A DNA stretch of 64,000 nt, from assembly GCA_021234155.1 (NCBI GenBank), contig JAJEKV010000071.1:2245138-2309137 (forward strand), written 5' to 3'. Below are positions 1-9,779 of this stretch, in pieces (position 1 is the first letter of the stretch; the number at the start of each line of letters is the position of its first letter). This DNA is from Isoetes taiwanensis. Taxonomy: Eukaryota > Streptophyta > Lycopodiopsida > Isoetales > Isoetaceae. The notes beneath the pieces were generated by a model. It worked only from the letters and a program-made list of their open reading frames with translations, did not search any database and was not told where the DNA came from. A program made the position numbers and the translations under genes.

Positions 1-24
1 TATCATCATTTCGGGCTTTGGTAT

Positions 25-260
25 TTAGATTTGCCAATCCATCCCTTGTTCACATCTTACGCCCGGATTAAATACGCCATTAGCGAGTACATGCATGTGG
101 CGGTCGCGAACCTCATCAAAACTGTTGCCCTTACATGCATCGGTCAATTCGAAACTCGCGAAAACTACCGCCCTATTTGCTTTATCTAGCCCCCTAACCA
201 CGCCCATGGCATTTGCAACGCCGGCATCATCATTTAAATCACGAAGCGAGCATATACCTG
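25..260 (-). other. Possible partial coding exon, unrecognised
   Basis: An open minus-strand frame runs from about position 260 to 25 with a protein-like composition, including LDKANRAVVFASFELTD and SFDEVRDRHMHVLANG. It has no stop until close to the window edge, so it may be an exon of a gene continuing to the left. I do not recognise the family. No splice site or start codon decides its limits, and it could be a chance open frame. Confidence 0.2.
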
Positions 261-460
261 CAAAAGCTTTCTTAATCTACTTGTGGCTACCTGAGCAATT
301 GCACATCGCCATAGCCATAGCCGAGTGCCAGAACCCGTTGTTAGAAGCCCAATCTCAAATCTTGGTGCTTTTCGACCATACTTTTAGGGTTTTTTACGTA
401 AATTTTGTATGAAGAATGGCGTAAATCTCTACACCGGCTATCTTGCAGATCCCCAGCCGA

Positions 461-568
461 CTCCACCTGCTTCTGCAAATCGACCCAACAGGCCGGATTT
501 TGGAGGAAACGGGCCTCCACCTGCTTCTGCAAATCGATCCAACAGGCCGGATTTTGGAGGAAACGGGT
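461..568. repeat. 54-bp tandem duplication (2 copies)
   Basis: Two consecutive copies of a 54-bp unit begin with CTCCACCTGC at 461 and 515. They differ by one visible base (CGACCC versus CGATCC) and both contain GGCCGGATTTTGGAGG. Nothing suggests a coding role. Confidence 0.85.
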
Positions 569-826
569 TATTTAGAAGGAGGAGCGGGGTATTTAGGTTA
601 AAAAAGGAATAAAAGTGTCCGAAAATAGTGTAGAGGGGCTTTCTTAAGAAAAGGGGAAGGGGCCACTTTTACCCGTCAGATGAAAGCTCAACCTCTTTTA
701 GATTAAATCTCAACCGCCCAATTTAGGGCTCGGTGCACTACGCACTTACGGTATAACATTATAATATAGATGGACTCAGAGAAAGTCCATATATAATGAA
801 ATTGTGATTTTTTAGGGTATGTAAAA

Positions 827-1099
827 GTGTATTCTGGAATACACTTTGGCTTTTAGATTAAGCGAAAGTGTATTCCGGAATACACTTTGGCCTACCCTAA
901 GAACCAATGTGTATACCTGAATACACTTTGGCCTTTCGGTGGTAATCCAAGTGTATTCTGGAATACAATTGAGTTGCTACCAAAAGGCCAAAGAGTATTC
1001 TGGAATACATTTTGGCATTTAGGGTAGGCCAAAGTGTATTTCGGAATACACTTTGGCTTTTAGGGTAGGCCAAAGTGTATTCCGGAATACACTTTGGCC
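827..1099. repeat. Array of seven near-perfect palindromes
   Basis: Seven copies of a palindrome built on GTGTATTCCGGAATACAC occur about 40 bp apart. The last, 1,068-1,099, is a perfect 32-bp palindrome whose half is GGCCAAAGTGTATTCC. Spacers include TAGGGTAGGCC and its reverse complement, so the palindromes are themselves in inverted order. Such arrays often mark subterminal transposase-binding regions, but no matching element end was found. Confidence 0.8.
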
Positions 1100-1477
1100 T
1101 TATGACAGCTCCTTTTTAACTACAGAATCTGTAATTTTAGAAGCAATTTAGTCTGCTATTTAGCTCAAACGGACTTCTTTTTTCAAGAAATTAGGTGCCT
1201 TTTTGTGTGTTTTATATGTTTTAGTAACAGATGTTTGTCATTTTATTCGGGAATACACTGTTCGGTTTCTTTTGGCGAGGTGTATCGTTGTTAACAACAA
1301 TGCTTGTGCAGGCTCAAACAAATCAACCCCAAGACAAAGCGAACTATCAAAATCATGAGCAAGAACCTGACAGTGGAGCGTGGACAAGAGACTGTTGCGC
1401 CAAAAATGTACAAGAATTTTCAAACGTAGTGGTTTGTTACACGAGGGTTTGCACGAACGTACATCAACATTATTTTC

Positions 1478-1948
1478 TTGTATGTCTGTCAAAGCCCAGG
1501 CCAGAAAAGATACGACGAGAGTGAATTTGACTGCATGGGCTCCATTGTGCACGTTGAAGCTGTTGCTAAGCAGTTCAAACAACAGTCAAGACTGTCTTTT
1601 AAGTCATCACGATGCTTTATTGTCATCGACGAAGGCTTTTTTAAGCTAGTGAAGGTGCAATCTCAACGTCAGTATAAATACATTGCCCACTACGTCAACA
1701 ACCGGACGTTGTCGACAATATTTGCCAGGGTTTCCAGTGACAGGAGTGAAGCCCTGGATTATAGTGAGTTAGACGAGGAAGAAGCACAACATGGAGATGC
1801 CAGTAGTGGATCTGGTGGTAAGGATGATGATGTTGAGTCTGACAAATCAGAGCAGACGGCACCCACCAAAAAAACCAAGATCGACTGTAGTTGCAAAAGA
1901 GCCAAAGAAAAGAAAAACTGTGTAGCTTGTAATAGAGAAAGCACCTGA
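1478..1948 (+). pseudogene. Unrecognised ORF with acidic, Cys-containing tail
   Basis: An open frame of about 156 codons lies downstream of the palindrome array. The first half is mixed hydrophobic/basic (FIVIDEGFFKLVKVQSQR). The second half is strongly acidic (DEEEAQHGD, DDDVESDKSE), followed by a lysine-rich stretch and a short cysteine cluster (DCSCKRAKEKKNCVACN). It lies in the same orientation as the ParB-like segment 0.3 kb downstream and may be an earlier exon of the same gene. I do not recognise the family. The acidic/basic tail with paired cysteines would suit a nuclear or DNA-binding protein, but that is inference. Confidence 0.35.
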
Positions 1949-2199
1949 AGAAATTACAAAGAAGAGAAAGAGAAAGAGCAAGGTCCCAGGGGTGGCCATG
2001 AAAGAAAAACAATTGACAAAACTACAGGAAAAAGGTAGAAATTAACCTGCACAAGTACGTGCAAGGTGTGATTTATCTGCCACGTGCATGAAGCTGCCAC
2101 CAAAAGACGAGACTGGAAAGAAGCCACGTCAAGTGAGTAAAATTATGCGGATCATGTTAGAAACTTGAAGGACTGTATAGGAGCAATTCGAACGGCCAT

Positions 2200-2800
2200 G
2201 TTGCTCCAATAGTAGTTCTTGTTGACAGGAGCCAGTGCATGGACCCCAATGATTATGACAAAGAGTGTGTTGATCAGTACACACACTATGTGTTGGGAGG
2301 AATCATAGTTTTAAGGCACGTACGCAACTGTACAAGGAAAAATATAATCTGAGATACTTGTTTGTTCTCTGTGTAGTGTATTGTGGCCTGACTGATGAAG
2401 AAGCAAAAATTGTAGCCAATACACATAATGCCGACAACGAGTACAAGCTCAAAATGAGCTTTGTTGATAAAATAAGGTTCATGCATAGGGAATACTTGAT
2501 TTTTAAAGAAAAATATGGCGAAGATCTTAAGAAACCTGCACAATCTTTGGAACTGAAAGAAGCGTGCGCTATTGAGTGTTGCCTCAAATACGATGAAGCT
2601 AACAAGAGGCACTCTTTAATTAGCCACGATAATTGGTTTCAATTGGCCTGCAGGGATGGCAGAGTAAGAACATTTGTATTCTGGAATAGCTCTCAAGTTT
2701 TTTATTTTTCTTTCTACAAGATTACTCGGTTTGTGTATCCCAGAATATACTATGTTGACTTTAAGTTGTTTTTGTGCAGATCTGGGACTGCAAAATGAAA
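2200..2800 (+). pseudogene. Decayed gene fragment, possible ParB-like domain
   Basis: Around 2,203-2,345 the plus strand encodes a hydrophobic strand followed by LVDRSQC and then, across one apparent one-base deletion near 2,309, a glycine-glycine-isoleucine-histidine motif. From 2,358 the frame continues with YCGLTDEEAKIVANTHN and MSFVDKIRFMHREY. The order of hydrophobic strand, Gly-Gly-x-His and a conserved helix ending in asparagine recalls ParB-like N-terminal folds seen in some eukaryotic mobile-element proteins. That match is from memory of the pattern only. The frame breaks and later degeneration mark it as a pseudogene. A gene of an unknown family is the alternative. Confidence 0.35.
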
Positions 2801-3015
2801 TATTTACTGCCTTCGAGTGTGGGGAATCCAAAAGCAAAGGTAAAACGTCTGAGAAGAAAAAAGGTAGACTAAGTTATTCATATAACTTAGCCAATCTTAG
2901 GTTAAGACCATTTTCCATGTGGCCTTAAACCTATTGGGCACCCCCCACAGGGGACTACCCTATTGGAGCCACGTGGCAGGTGACATCAACCCCAACCTAT
3001 AAATGGCAAAACCCT

Positions 3016-3023
3016 AACCCTAG
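3016..3023 (+). repeat. hAT target-site duplication, left copy
   Basis: AACCCTAG directly precedes the left terminus CAGGGATAGGTTC. The identical 8 bp directly follow the right terminus at 13,177-13,184. Eight base pairs is the standard target duplication of hAT elements. Confidence 0.88.
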
Positions 3024-3139
3024 CAGGGATAGGTTCTATACGTACAAAATTAAAATTCCTGACGTATAAAGTCAAAAATCGTATTTTTAATAAAATCGTA
3101 TTTAGCGATATAAAAAACCTCAGCGGTAGGAAAAAAATT

Positions 3140-3410
3140 TTCGGCGTCTGTGAAAGCCAGCAGCGTCTGTGAAAAAACCGGCGGCGTCTGAAATCTGACT
3201 ACCGCCATAAAAGTCTGGTCGACTTTTCGGCGTGCGAAAACTTCCGTTTCGCGTCTGTGCGAAAGTTTTTCGCATCGCTTCGAAACTATTTGGCGTCGCG
3301 AAACAGGCGATGTTCCAGCGTCTTATTTGGTTTTCGCGTTTGGCGTCTGCGAAAAAGTTCCAGCGTCTGTAGCCCGGAAGTTTTCAGCGTCTGTGAAATT
3401 TTTTATATAT
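3140..3410 (+). repeat. Left subterminal GCGTCTG repeats of the hAT
   Basis: Seven GCGTCTG motifs, most followed by TGAAA or CGAAA, occur within 270 bp just inside the left terminus. Ac-like hAT elements bind their transposase at short subterminal repeats, so these are candidate binding sites. The same motif appears in the same orientation at the other end. Confidence 0.7.
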
Positions 3411-3648
3411 ATTGCGGGCGGATTGATTTTTCGCGCCCGCAAACAAAGGTATTTCCTGCGCCCAACCTTGCAATTTGCCACCCAAAACCTTTTTTTTTTT
3501 TTTTGTTTTCTTAGTTTTTTAGGGTTTTTTTTGTTGTTTTTTTGATAGGTAGGCGAGGTTAGGTCCTTGATTAGGGCCCTACTTTGTTGCCCCCATGTAA
3601 GGGCGTAGCGATGGTGAGTGCCTTGTTGCAATGGCTGAGCTTGGCCTA

Positions 3649-3707
3649 TTTTAGAAAAAAAAAAATAATAATAATAATTTAAGCAAATAAAAAATAATAA
3701 TTTAAGC

Positions 3708-3740
<33 letters not shown>
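3649..3740. repeat. A-rich simple repeat
   Basis: A poly(A) run with interspersed AAT trinucleotides ends in about 28 consecutive A. It could be the 3' tail of a small retroposed sequence lying to its left (about 3,545-3,650), but no element head is recognisable. Confidence 0.6.
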
Positions 3741-3742
<2 letters not shown>

Positions 3743-5080
3743 AAAAAGAAAAAAATTGGTTGCCTTCCTTAAACAACAACTGAGAGGGCTTTTTTAGGGT
3801 TGTGTGTTGCCAAGAGCATAGGCATGCCCCTTGCACAGTATTGCCGCATTTATTTCGCCATCTTGGGGGTGGGTGGCCTTCTTTGAAGCTTAAGGCAACT
3901 AGGGTCTTCCTTTAGTAAGAGTATAACCCTCGCGCTGGCGCCGTTGTTGGCCTTGGTCCTGTGATTGTCGAAAGGTGTGCGTTGTACTTTTATTAAGGGT
4001 TAGGAGAATGTTTTATCAATTCACACCCTAGTTCGATGGTGTTGTTGATGAAAGTCAGACACTAATATAGGAAGGCTGGCGTATGTTTTGATAAGCATTC
4101 GATTGGTCGTCTTTGAAAAAAGCGTGACCTAGGACAAGATGCAATGCATTTAAAACTTGCTAGCCTTGCATTTTGGAAGTAGGCTTGGGCTATAGATCAT
4201 AAATCGTGTTTTGGTCCTTTTATTTGTTACCCTATCCTTGGCCTTGCACATACATACTCATGTTAGGGTCTTAGTGTAGGAAGCATAAAATTAGTGTTTT
4301 GTTTTGGTTAAAGTGAGTTGATTTACCCTCATGTGCTAAGCACTAAATTGAAAGTTTTATCTTTGCTTGACTTGTAGGTGTTCTTTGTTGTCGATTCGTA
4401 TTATCGCGAAGTCGCATTTTGCTAGCACGCTAGACAATCCCTTAAAACAAAAGTATGACTTGGAAGAGAAGCGGAAGTTAACTTGCAACCAAATGTGGCA
4501 TTAGTGTCTCGGATAGAGCGCAACCGGTAGAGGCATTGGCGTCTCAAACCACAGACTCTGGCTGCAACTGAGTCATCTTCTGCGGCTTTGCGGCGTAGAA
4601 AAAAAGTAGACCACAACAAGCATGGTCTACTTTGAGACCAATTTCATGGCCCTGGTTGTGTAATCGGTTGTGCAATGCCTCATTTCGGGATTTGGAATTG
4701 ATTACTAGCGGTGAGGAAGGATGGCTAGACTACCATGCGGGGCTGGTAAAAGATCTTAGAGGGCTTTTAAGCGAATGATGGAGCTAGACCACGAAAAGAG
4801 TGAGCAAAGAGGTATACATGGATAGTGGGTAATATTAGCCGCACTAGGCAATATGATCCGCGAAGTTGCAAATTTGAGTAGTCATCGCTTGAGGCTAGAG
4901 TTGAAAGAAAAAAGCGGCACATGGAATGCGGCGTGGACCAACGAAAATTGAAGAAAGAGGCCCATCAACCCCCATCTTGTTAAGAAAGTGTTGGCGCAAA
5001 CCATAAAAAGCCAAGCGTCACGGTGAGACGAGATAGGGAGTGGGAAGCTTCGTGAAGAAGCGGATGCCAAGACTACTTGG
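3741..5080. other. hAT interior without recognisable coding
   Basis: This stretch of the hAT lies between the A-rich tract and the kinase-like gene. Short open frames exist, such as a minus-strand frame near 4,422-4,619, but none has recognisable motifs. The final 300 bp may contain 5' exon sequence of the kinase-like gene. Confidence 0.4.
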
Positions 5081-6180
5081 TTTGCCATGGTAGATTCATC
5101 ACAAATAATAAGCGGAGACACAATTGGTTACGGTTCATATGGTGCGGTGTATAAGTGCAATATTTTAGGGTCTAGTTTTATTAAAGATGAACCTTATTGT
5201 GTAAAACTTCAACATAATAATTTTCAGCATAGTCTGAGAACCCAATAAGTTAGTGGAAGCTATCTTTGAAGAACATGAAAGTCGGGAATGCAAGTTAGGC
5301 ACGGGTGTATATCTGTTTGCATTGGTAGCACAACCGGCCTAGAAAGACAAGGCTTAATTTTCCCTTTTTGGAATGGAGGTTAGTTGGCAACCTTCTTTAC
5401 AAGTCATGGGTCAATGCCTTTCTTGAGCTTGCATTTAAGAAGTTGGGAGCTGTCCCCGAGTTGAGGCGGACTTGAGGCTGCTTGAGGCCTTGAAAAAGAA
5501 AAAATTATTTGTTGCCTCTAGGGTTGGGGACTTAGCAATGTCATTACGTAGCAGACTCTGAAAGCTCCATCAAGAAAGATATTTGCATATGGACTTGCAT
5601 CAGGGCAATATATTGCTCCATTTTGATTATGGAAAGGAGAAGGGATGTATTAATCCTCGGTTTGTGTACATTGGCATTTGTGATTGGGGTGAATCGAGGT
5701 TGATCCACGAGGCGGTGGAGGTAAAAGCGATGGCATTACAAAGGGTATGGATGGCGAAGGTAAGAAAAAGAATTGAGATGGAAAGGGCCGGGCATCCATA
5801 TATGCATGATGATCTTTTTGGTAGTGGCTCGAAGGCGGTGCACGCAAGGGTTGACTTTGATTTACCGCGGGGCGGCGTACATTGTCTACTACTTAGGCTG
5901 ACTTTGCTAGTAAGTACTCCTACATGGAGTCAATAGGAAACTTGGAGCAACAAGGCAAAGCATCGGAGAATGTGCGACTATTTGAAACATTGCGTTGAGT
6001 CGCCAATGAGGGACAAAACACGAAAATTTGATATGGCCCGACTACTTGACACAATGCGGGGTTTTCATTGCTCTCAATTCCGTGCGAGGCCACAATTGGA
6101 ATCAGATTGGATTCTTCAACTTGGCGAGGGGTGGCGGCGATGCATTAGACCAAAAGCTGGTCCTAGTCGCCTAGCGTGCA
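5080..6180 (+). pseudogene. Atypical protein-kinase-like gene, hAT cargo
   Basis: At 5,126-5,155 the sequence encodes a glycine-rich loop, GYGSYGAVYK, followed by YCVKL with the expected lysine, as in the ATP-binding lobe of protein kinases. The catalytic loop appears at 5,586-5,609 as HMDLHQGN, fitting HxDxxxxN, with the metal-binding motif as DWG at 5,682-5,690 instead of DFG. HxDLHxGN and DWG resemble aminoglycoside-phosphotransferase or choline-kinase-like enzymes, whereas the N-lobe looks like a eukaryotic protein kinase. Between the lobes (5,250-5,580) the frame is broken by stops or introns, and the C-lobe continues to about 6,150. The gene lies inside the hAT, opposite in strand to the transposase. 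Substrate is unknown. Loss of frame suggests it is now inactive. Confidence 0.65.
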
Positions 6181-6562
6181 TATTCACTTACATTCAAACA
6201 TCCTTGTATTACATAATATTCCAACTAAATTCATTAAATGAAAGATTATTGTCGATGCTACATGAAAGATTATTGTCTATGTGTGTTGTGTAGCTTAGTT
6301 TTTCCTTTTCGTGTGTTTTTGTGTTATTTATTCTATGCTTTTTTTATATGTAGCAGACTAACGAACATTATAAAGACAAAAGTCAAAAGCACACCTATAC
6401 AAGTCGGTCGGTGCACCTATAGAAGTCGGCCGGTCAAATTATGTCCCACGAGCGGGGCCGAAGAATTGAATCGACACCGCGGAATGTCGGTGCGTCGAGG
6501 CGGGAGGATCGGCATGGATTTTCGGTTCCCTCTAATTTGAGGACCCCCTCTACTCAGTCTCC

Positions 6563-6985
6563 TTGGCATCAAGGGTTGGAGAAACGAGCTTGAGATGTCA
6601 TTTGCTTTCGGCAAATGGAAGCGGCGGCACATGCAAGAGGCGAATGAGTTTCGCCTGCGGCGAGTTAAAGAAGGTTGCGTCGCGATGGATGAAGTTTCAA
6701 AGGGATAATTGCACCATCCGAGAGGTGCATAATGTAGGCTGGCGGCGGGGCACGGCTATTGTCAAGTGGAAGCGGACTTCTGACGATGTAATCACAAATT
6801 TGGACAAGAATGAGTTTGAAAGTGAGTGGCCTAGTAGGCGGGGTAAGTATAAGGCTCACGAGTGCAAGAATCTTTGTGGTTCGAGCAAAAGCACTTTCGG
6901 CGTCATGTCAAGTGAAGGGACATTTACCCCTAGCGGTGAGTTTAGTAAGAGTTTTTTTGCCGGCAAGTATACTCTGAGCTTGTGA
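6563..6985 (+). CDS. Hypothetical protein inside the hAT
   Basis: A 140-codon open frame encodes a basic, cysteine-containing protein, with KRRMSFACGELKKVASRW near its start and NLDKNEFESEW in the middle. It lies between the kinase-like and RING-like sequences on the same strand and may be an exon of one longer cargo gene. I do not recognise the family, and no splice sites were fixed with confidence. Confidence 0.3.
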   Translation: MASRVGETSLRCHLLSANGSGGTCKRRMSFACGELKKVASRWMKFQRDNCTIREVHNVGWRRGTAIVKWKRTSDDVITNLDKNEFESEWPSRRGKYKAHECKNLCGSSKSTFGVMSSEGTFTPSGEFSKSFFAGKYTLSL

Positions 6986-7001
6986 AGGAAGTGCGTAAAT
7001 T

Positions 7002-7340
7002 ATGGGAGTAGGAAATGGAGGCAAAGGAGGCGGTAGTGGCGGTACGAAGAGGGTCAAGCTATCGGAAGATAGCGAGAGTGGAACCCACATGGTGAGCCCA
7101 TCACCATTACATACCTTGTTCTTGGGCTATCAACTTTTGGAGGTGGCGAGGGGTAGTGGTGGTGGAGCCGTGAATGACCTTGTGGATATTCGGGCCCAAC
7201 TAGAGAATGAGAGAAGTCGGAACGACACTTTCGAGGAGAATATTAAGCGAAGGACCGTGCCGATGGGTATGATAAGATGGCGGCTGAATTAGAGGGCGCT
7301 AAGCGGCAACTAAGCGGCATTAAGCGGGGAGCAGCGGTCC
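7002..7340 (+). CDS. Hypothetical Gly-rich/coiled-coil segment
   Basis: The frame starts with a glycine-rich stretch (MGVGNGGKGGGSGG), continues into a nuclear-localisation-like TKRVKL, and from about residue 60 has heptad-like charged sequence (DIRAQLENERSRNDTFEENIK) compatible with a coiled coil. It lies 150 bp before the RING-like finger in the same orientation. A coiled coil next to a RING would suit a ubiquitin-ligase-like protein, but the joined gene cannot be shown here. Confidence 0.35.
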
Positions 7341-7477
7341 TTAGAAAACAACGAGCACTTGCGCAATTTGACCAAATCGTTAGACTCGACCCTTTTAGGG
7401 TGACTTGGGCGGTCGATATCCTATCTCCCTCGCGAGTATTTGTATGAGAGTCGATTGGGAAGAGCTAAAGGTTGTTG

Positions 7478-7795
7478 ATTCTGAGACATTGCCAATTTTG
7501 TGGTGACAACGACACAGGTGGGCTGGTACACTCTAGGGTGTGGGCATCGTATGCACATGCGATGTGTTCTTGATTGGATGTTGCAAAGCGCTTACGTCCA
7601 ACCTTGCAAGGCGGATGGATTTTTCTGAGTTACAATATGCCATATTTAATATGCAAGGTCGCATGCCGGCGTTGCCACATTTGACCGCTTCGCGGAGGAG
7701 GGATGGGCGGATGCACACTTTTCAAACCTTTCGCGAGATGGAATTGTGGAGGGTGGAGGGCAGCGTGAAGGAGAGCGATTGCGGACATTAACCGG
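7478..7795 (+). pseudogene. RING-H2-like zinc finger gene fragment, hAT cargo
   Basis: From 7,490 the frame encodes CQFCGDND, then CGHRMHMRCVLDWM, then a position reading QPCKADG. This gives C-x2-C, C-x-H-x2-H-x2-C and the last cysteine of the final pair, the spacing of a RING-H2 domain. The first cysteine of the last C-x2-C pair appears lost by a small mutation. RING-H2 domains recruit E2 ubiquitin-conjugating enzymes. A stop shortly after (about 7,626) and further frame changes mark decay. With the upstream coiled-coil-like segment, it may be the end of a multi-domain cargo gene that also included the kinase-like part. Confidence 0.5.
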
Positions 7796-8394
7796 TTCTT
7801 ACCACCACCTCGGGGCCTTGGGGGTGATTATATTGATCAAATGACCAATGAAAATGAGATATTACTGTTTAGACATGCCAAATTTTGACTGTATCATTTT
7901 GTGAATGGCGGGTATAATGGCGTTATTTCAAACAAGGTGTAATGATGTTATCAAAGGATCGAGTAGTGCTCATAGTAAAAGCATCGAGACTTCCAAATGC
8001 TCTTTTCGTTTTACGTTTGGCGAGTAAAGGCATTGAGACTTCCCAATCTCTTTTATCTGGCTTAGTCTCTTTTGTTTGTCACCGGGCCTTATATTCTCGG
8101 TGGCAAACAATATAGACTTCTCGAAATTCTTGTTACCTCCTTTAGAAGGGCGAGCTTTGCTCTCACTCTCTTTAGCGTGTCTACGTGTCAATGTATCTTA
8201 GATACTTTGCTAGGTTATATTACACAAAGGGCAGCAAAATGGAAATCGGGCAGAAATCGTTTAGTTCTAGAGGAGGTTACAAGGTTTTGAAGTACTCTAT
8301 TTTATTGTGGCCACGGAGGATATAAGGCCTAGTGGTTTGCTTGCGATTACGTGTGTTCATTAGATGTTAGTGATTGAAGCAAGCTTTGACTCTG

Positions 8395-8880
8395 AATTCA
8401 AGCATCGAGACTTCCCGTTTTTCTTTCCCCGGCTCTTTGGGCAATGTAGCTTAGTTTACATGCTAAGTTCCATTGTCCAAAGACCCGAAAGCTTCGTGGG
8501 GCGTCTCGATGCTTGGAACCAGTCTCGGCGTCGGAGGTGAGGCGCACTCTAATTTCAAGCCAAAGTGGTGCACAGGCGTTGTCCATCTATCACGATGGCT
8601 GTTAGGCACCAAATCATGGAACATCCTAACTCCTTCTATTGATGGAGAACCTTGAGCATCACTATGACTTGAAATTGGAGGGCTGGCGTCCGTTAACTTT
8701 AGTGCGCCAAATCGCCATTTGGATGCCATCACGGACCTATAATTTGTACCTCCATTCCTTTGGGTGGCACATGCCATGCAAACCCATTTGGGTATTCGGC
8801 GCATGTGCCACCCGGGAAAATAAAATGCAATTATAGATGCGGATAACATTCAAAGCCCAATTTGGCATACCGAAGTGTCT
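8395..8880 (+). repeat. Direct repeat copy 1 with hairpins
   Basis: This segment shares long blocks with 9,085-9,425, including GCATCGAGACTTCCC, GGGCAATGTAGCTTAG and a block from GCCAAATCGCCATTTGG onward. It contains two hairpins: GGCAATGTAGCTTAG opposite CTAAGTTCCATTGTCC, and GGGTGGCACATGC opposite GCATGTGCCACCC. It may be a MITE-like insertion inside the hAT. Confidence 0.65.
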
Positions 8881-9084
8881 TCAACTTCGCTCACCACGGC
8901 TTAGTCTCTTTTCGTTTTTACGTTTTGTGTATCTAATTTGCCCCCTAGGATGACATCGGCTCACTTTCGGTGGCGAATTAGAATCATAACGAAACTTCGA
9001 AAAGGGGTAAGCCAAACTTCCCAATCTTTCAACCCTCTTGAATGGGCGTGATCCTTCGGGTTAATTGGATGTTAGTGATTGATG

Positions 9085-9425
9085 AGTTCAAGCATCGAGA
9101 CTTCCCAATCTTTCTTTCCCCTCCTCTTTGGGCAATGTAGCTTAGTTTACATGCTAAGTTCCATTGTTCAAAGAGGGGGTAACTAAGGGTTGGGAAGTCT
9201 CGATCTTACTCAGTCTCTTTCATCGGCACGGGCGTGATCCTCTTGAATGGTTGCCAAATCGCCATTTGGATGCCATCACGGACCTATAATTTGTACCTCC
9301 ATTCCTTTGGGTGGCACATGCCATGCAAACCCATTTGGGTATTTGAGCATGTGCCACCCGAAAAATAAATGCAATTATAGGTCGAATAACATTCAAAGCC
9401 CAATTTGGCATACCAGAAGTTATTC
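9085..9425 (+). repeat. Direct repeat copy 2 with hairpins
   Basis: This is the second copy of the 8,395-8,880 segment. It is shorter because the central part is deleted. Both hairpin blocks are retained. Confidence 0.65.
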
Positions 9426-9779
9426 CGACTTGGGTGCCGAAGTACCTTGTGAACCTTCGATGGATCAGATTCGTAGGGCTGGTCAGGCTTTTTTTGCCCC
9501 TTCGCATCGCGTGATTACTTCTCATCGGCAAGATTGCGGCATGCGAAGAAGGCAACAACGGAGGTCGAGGCGGGTCTGATCAACGAAGGTTTTCGAGAAC
9601 GCTAGCGGTTACACATGAAAAAACATAGAAATAAACATAGAAAGAACTATCATACATTAGCGAAACATTTGTGACAAAAATTATAACCAAAACTTCTTTT
9701 TTTATTAATAGTGCGGGGGCGGTTACAATAGTATGAAAATCCTCAAGACCAATTACAACGGTGAAGATACTCATCACAT

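Noticed and set aside
3323-3709. 128-codon minus-strand frame near the hAT left end
   Set aside because: It covers the GCGTCTG repeats and the A-rich tract, giving Lys/Asn/Tyr low-complexity protein.
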